A stretch of DNA of 64,000 nucleotides from Candidatus Rifleibacteriota bacterium (lineage in GTDB: Bacteria > Muiribacteriota > Ozemobacteria > Ozemobacterales > Ozemobacteraceae), in contig JAHISQ010000114.1 in the NCBI GenBank assembly GCA_018818125.1, positions 78,343 to 142,342 of the forward strand, written 5' to 3'. The translations under genes and the position numbers were made by a program. Numbering within the stretch: position 1 is the first letter of the stretch; every line of letters starts with the position of its first letter. Positions 63,898 through 64,000 of the stretch are shown here, piece after piece. Below the pieces are notes generated by a model. The model saw only the letters and a list, made by a program, of their open reading frames with translations, was not told where the DNA came from and made no database searches.

Positions 63898-64000
63898 AAT
63901 AAGAATTTTAACAAAAATTTCTTTCGATCTGGTTCATGAAAATCAATTTTTTAGATTTTTCGGGACGTTTAACAGGCCGAAAACGACCAAACCCGCACCA

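Noticed and set aside
1..64000. CRISPR array or prophage
   Set aside because: No regularly spaced direct repeats, no integrase, capsid or terminase genes are seen.

Overview
This window comes from the chromosome of a bacterium with a Gram-negative (diderm) envelope, about half G+C. A TonB-dependent outer-membrane receptor, lipoproteins and many Sec-type signal peptides point to two membranes. Lysine is made by the LL-diaminopimelate aminotransferase route (dapL). Nearly a third of the sequence is devoted to chemosensory and two-component signalling. I cannot name the species. The mix (dapL, many HDOD and receiver proteins, chemosensory genes, PilT) would suit a candidate-phylum lineage such as Riflebacteria or a similar environmental group, but that is an impression and not a result.

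Layout. 1-5 kb: the end of an ABC permease, a NUDIX hydrolase coupled to an exported protein, a secreted papain-like amidase, a MerR regulator with a tiny membrane ORF in front, and comB. 5-21 kb: a chemosensory island, almost all on the + strand. It holds two tandem HDOD paralogues with matching promoters, two CheX-type phosphatase/receiver pairs, cheD, a large cheA with two Hpt domains and an MshEN-like insert, cheW, two chemoreceptors with nearly identical signalling ends, then cheR, cheB and a degenerate receiver. 21-27 kb: an exported type I pullulanase, a YihY-family membrane protein and Tex. 27-30 kb: an overlapping operon of soluble histidine kinase, pseudo-receiver/HDOD and receiver/PP2C phosphatase. 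30-36 kb: a DUF485 plus ActP-like sodium/solute symporter pair, followed by a Cache-PAS-CBS-nucleotidyltransferase signalling protein and a metallophosphoesterase.

36-41 kb: a divergent locus with an HTH/molybdate-binding-type regulator, a small exported protein, a TiaS-like GIDDTDN protein, a small polytopic membrane protein and a TonB-dependent receptor. It reads like an undescribed metal or cofactor uptake and use system. 41-49 kb (- strand): a lipoprotein, an exported protein, and the aspartate-family lysine genes dapL, lysA, asd and lysC. 49-56 kb: a secreted coiled-coil protein, an MscS-type channel, three small envelope proteins and an orphan PhnD-like binding protein. 56-59 kb: a cyclic-nucleotide-binding/PilT fusion ATPase and a membrane histidine kinase. 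59-64 kb: more A+T-rich accessory DNA with small exported proteins and an intact IS1380-family transposase.

The unifying theme is surface behaviour. Chemoreceptors, a CheA with a possible nucleotide-binding insert, HDOD regulators, a PP2C output and a cNMP-controlled PilT could together control twitching or gliding. No flagellar genes and no tRNA, rRNA or CRISPR array are seen.
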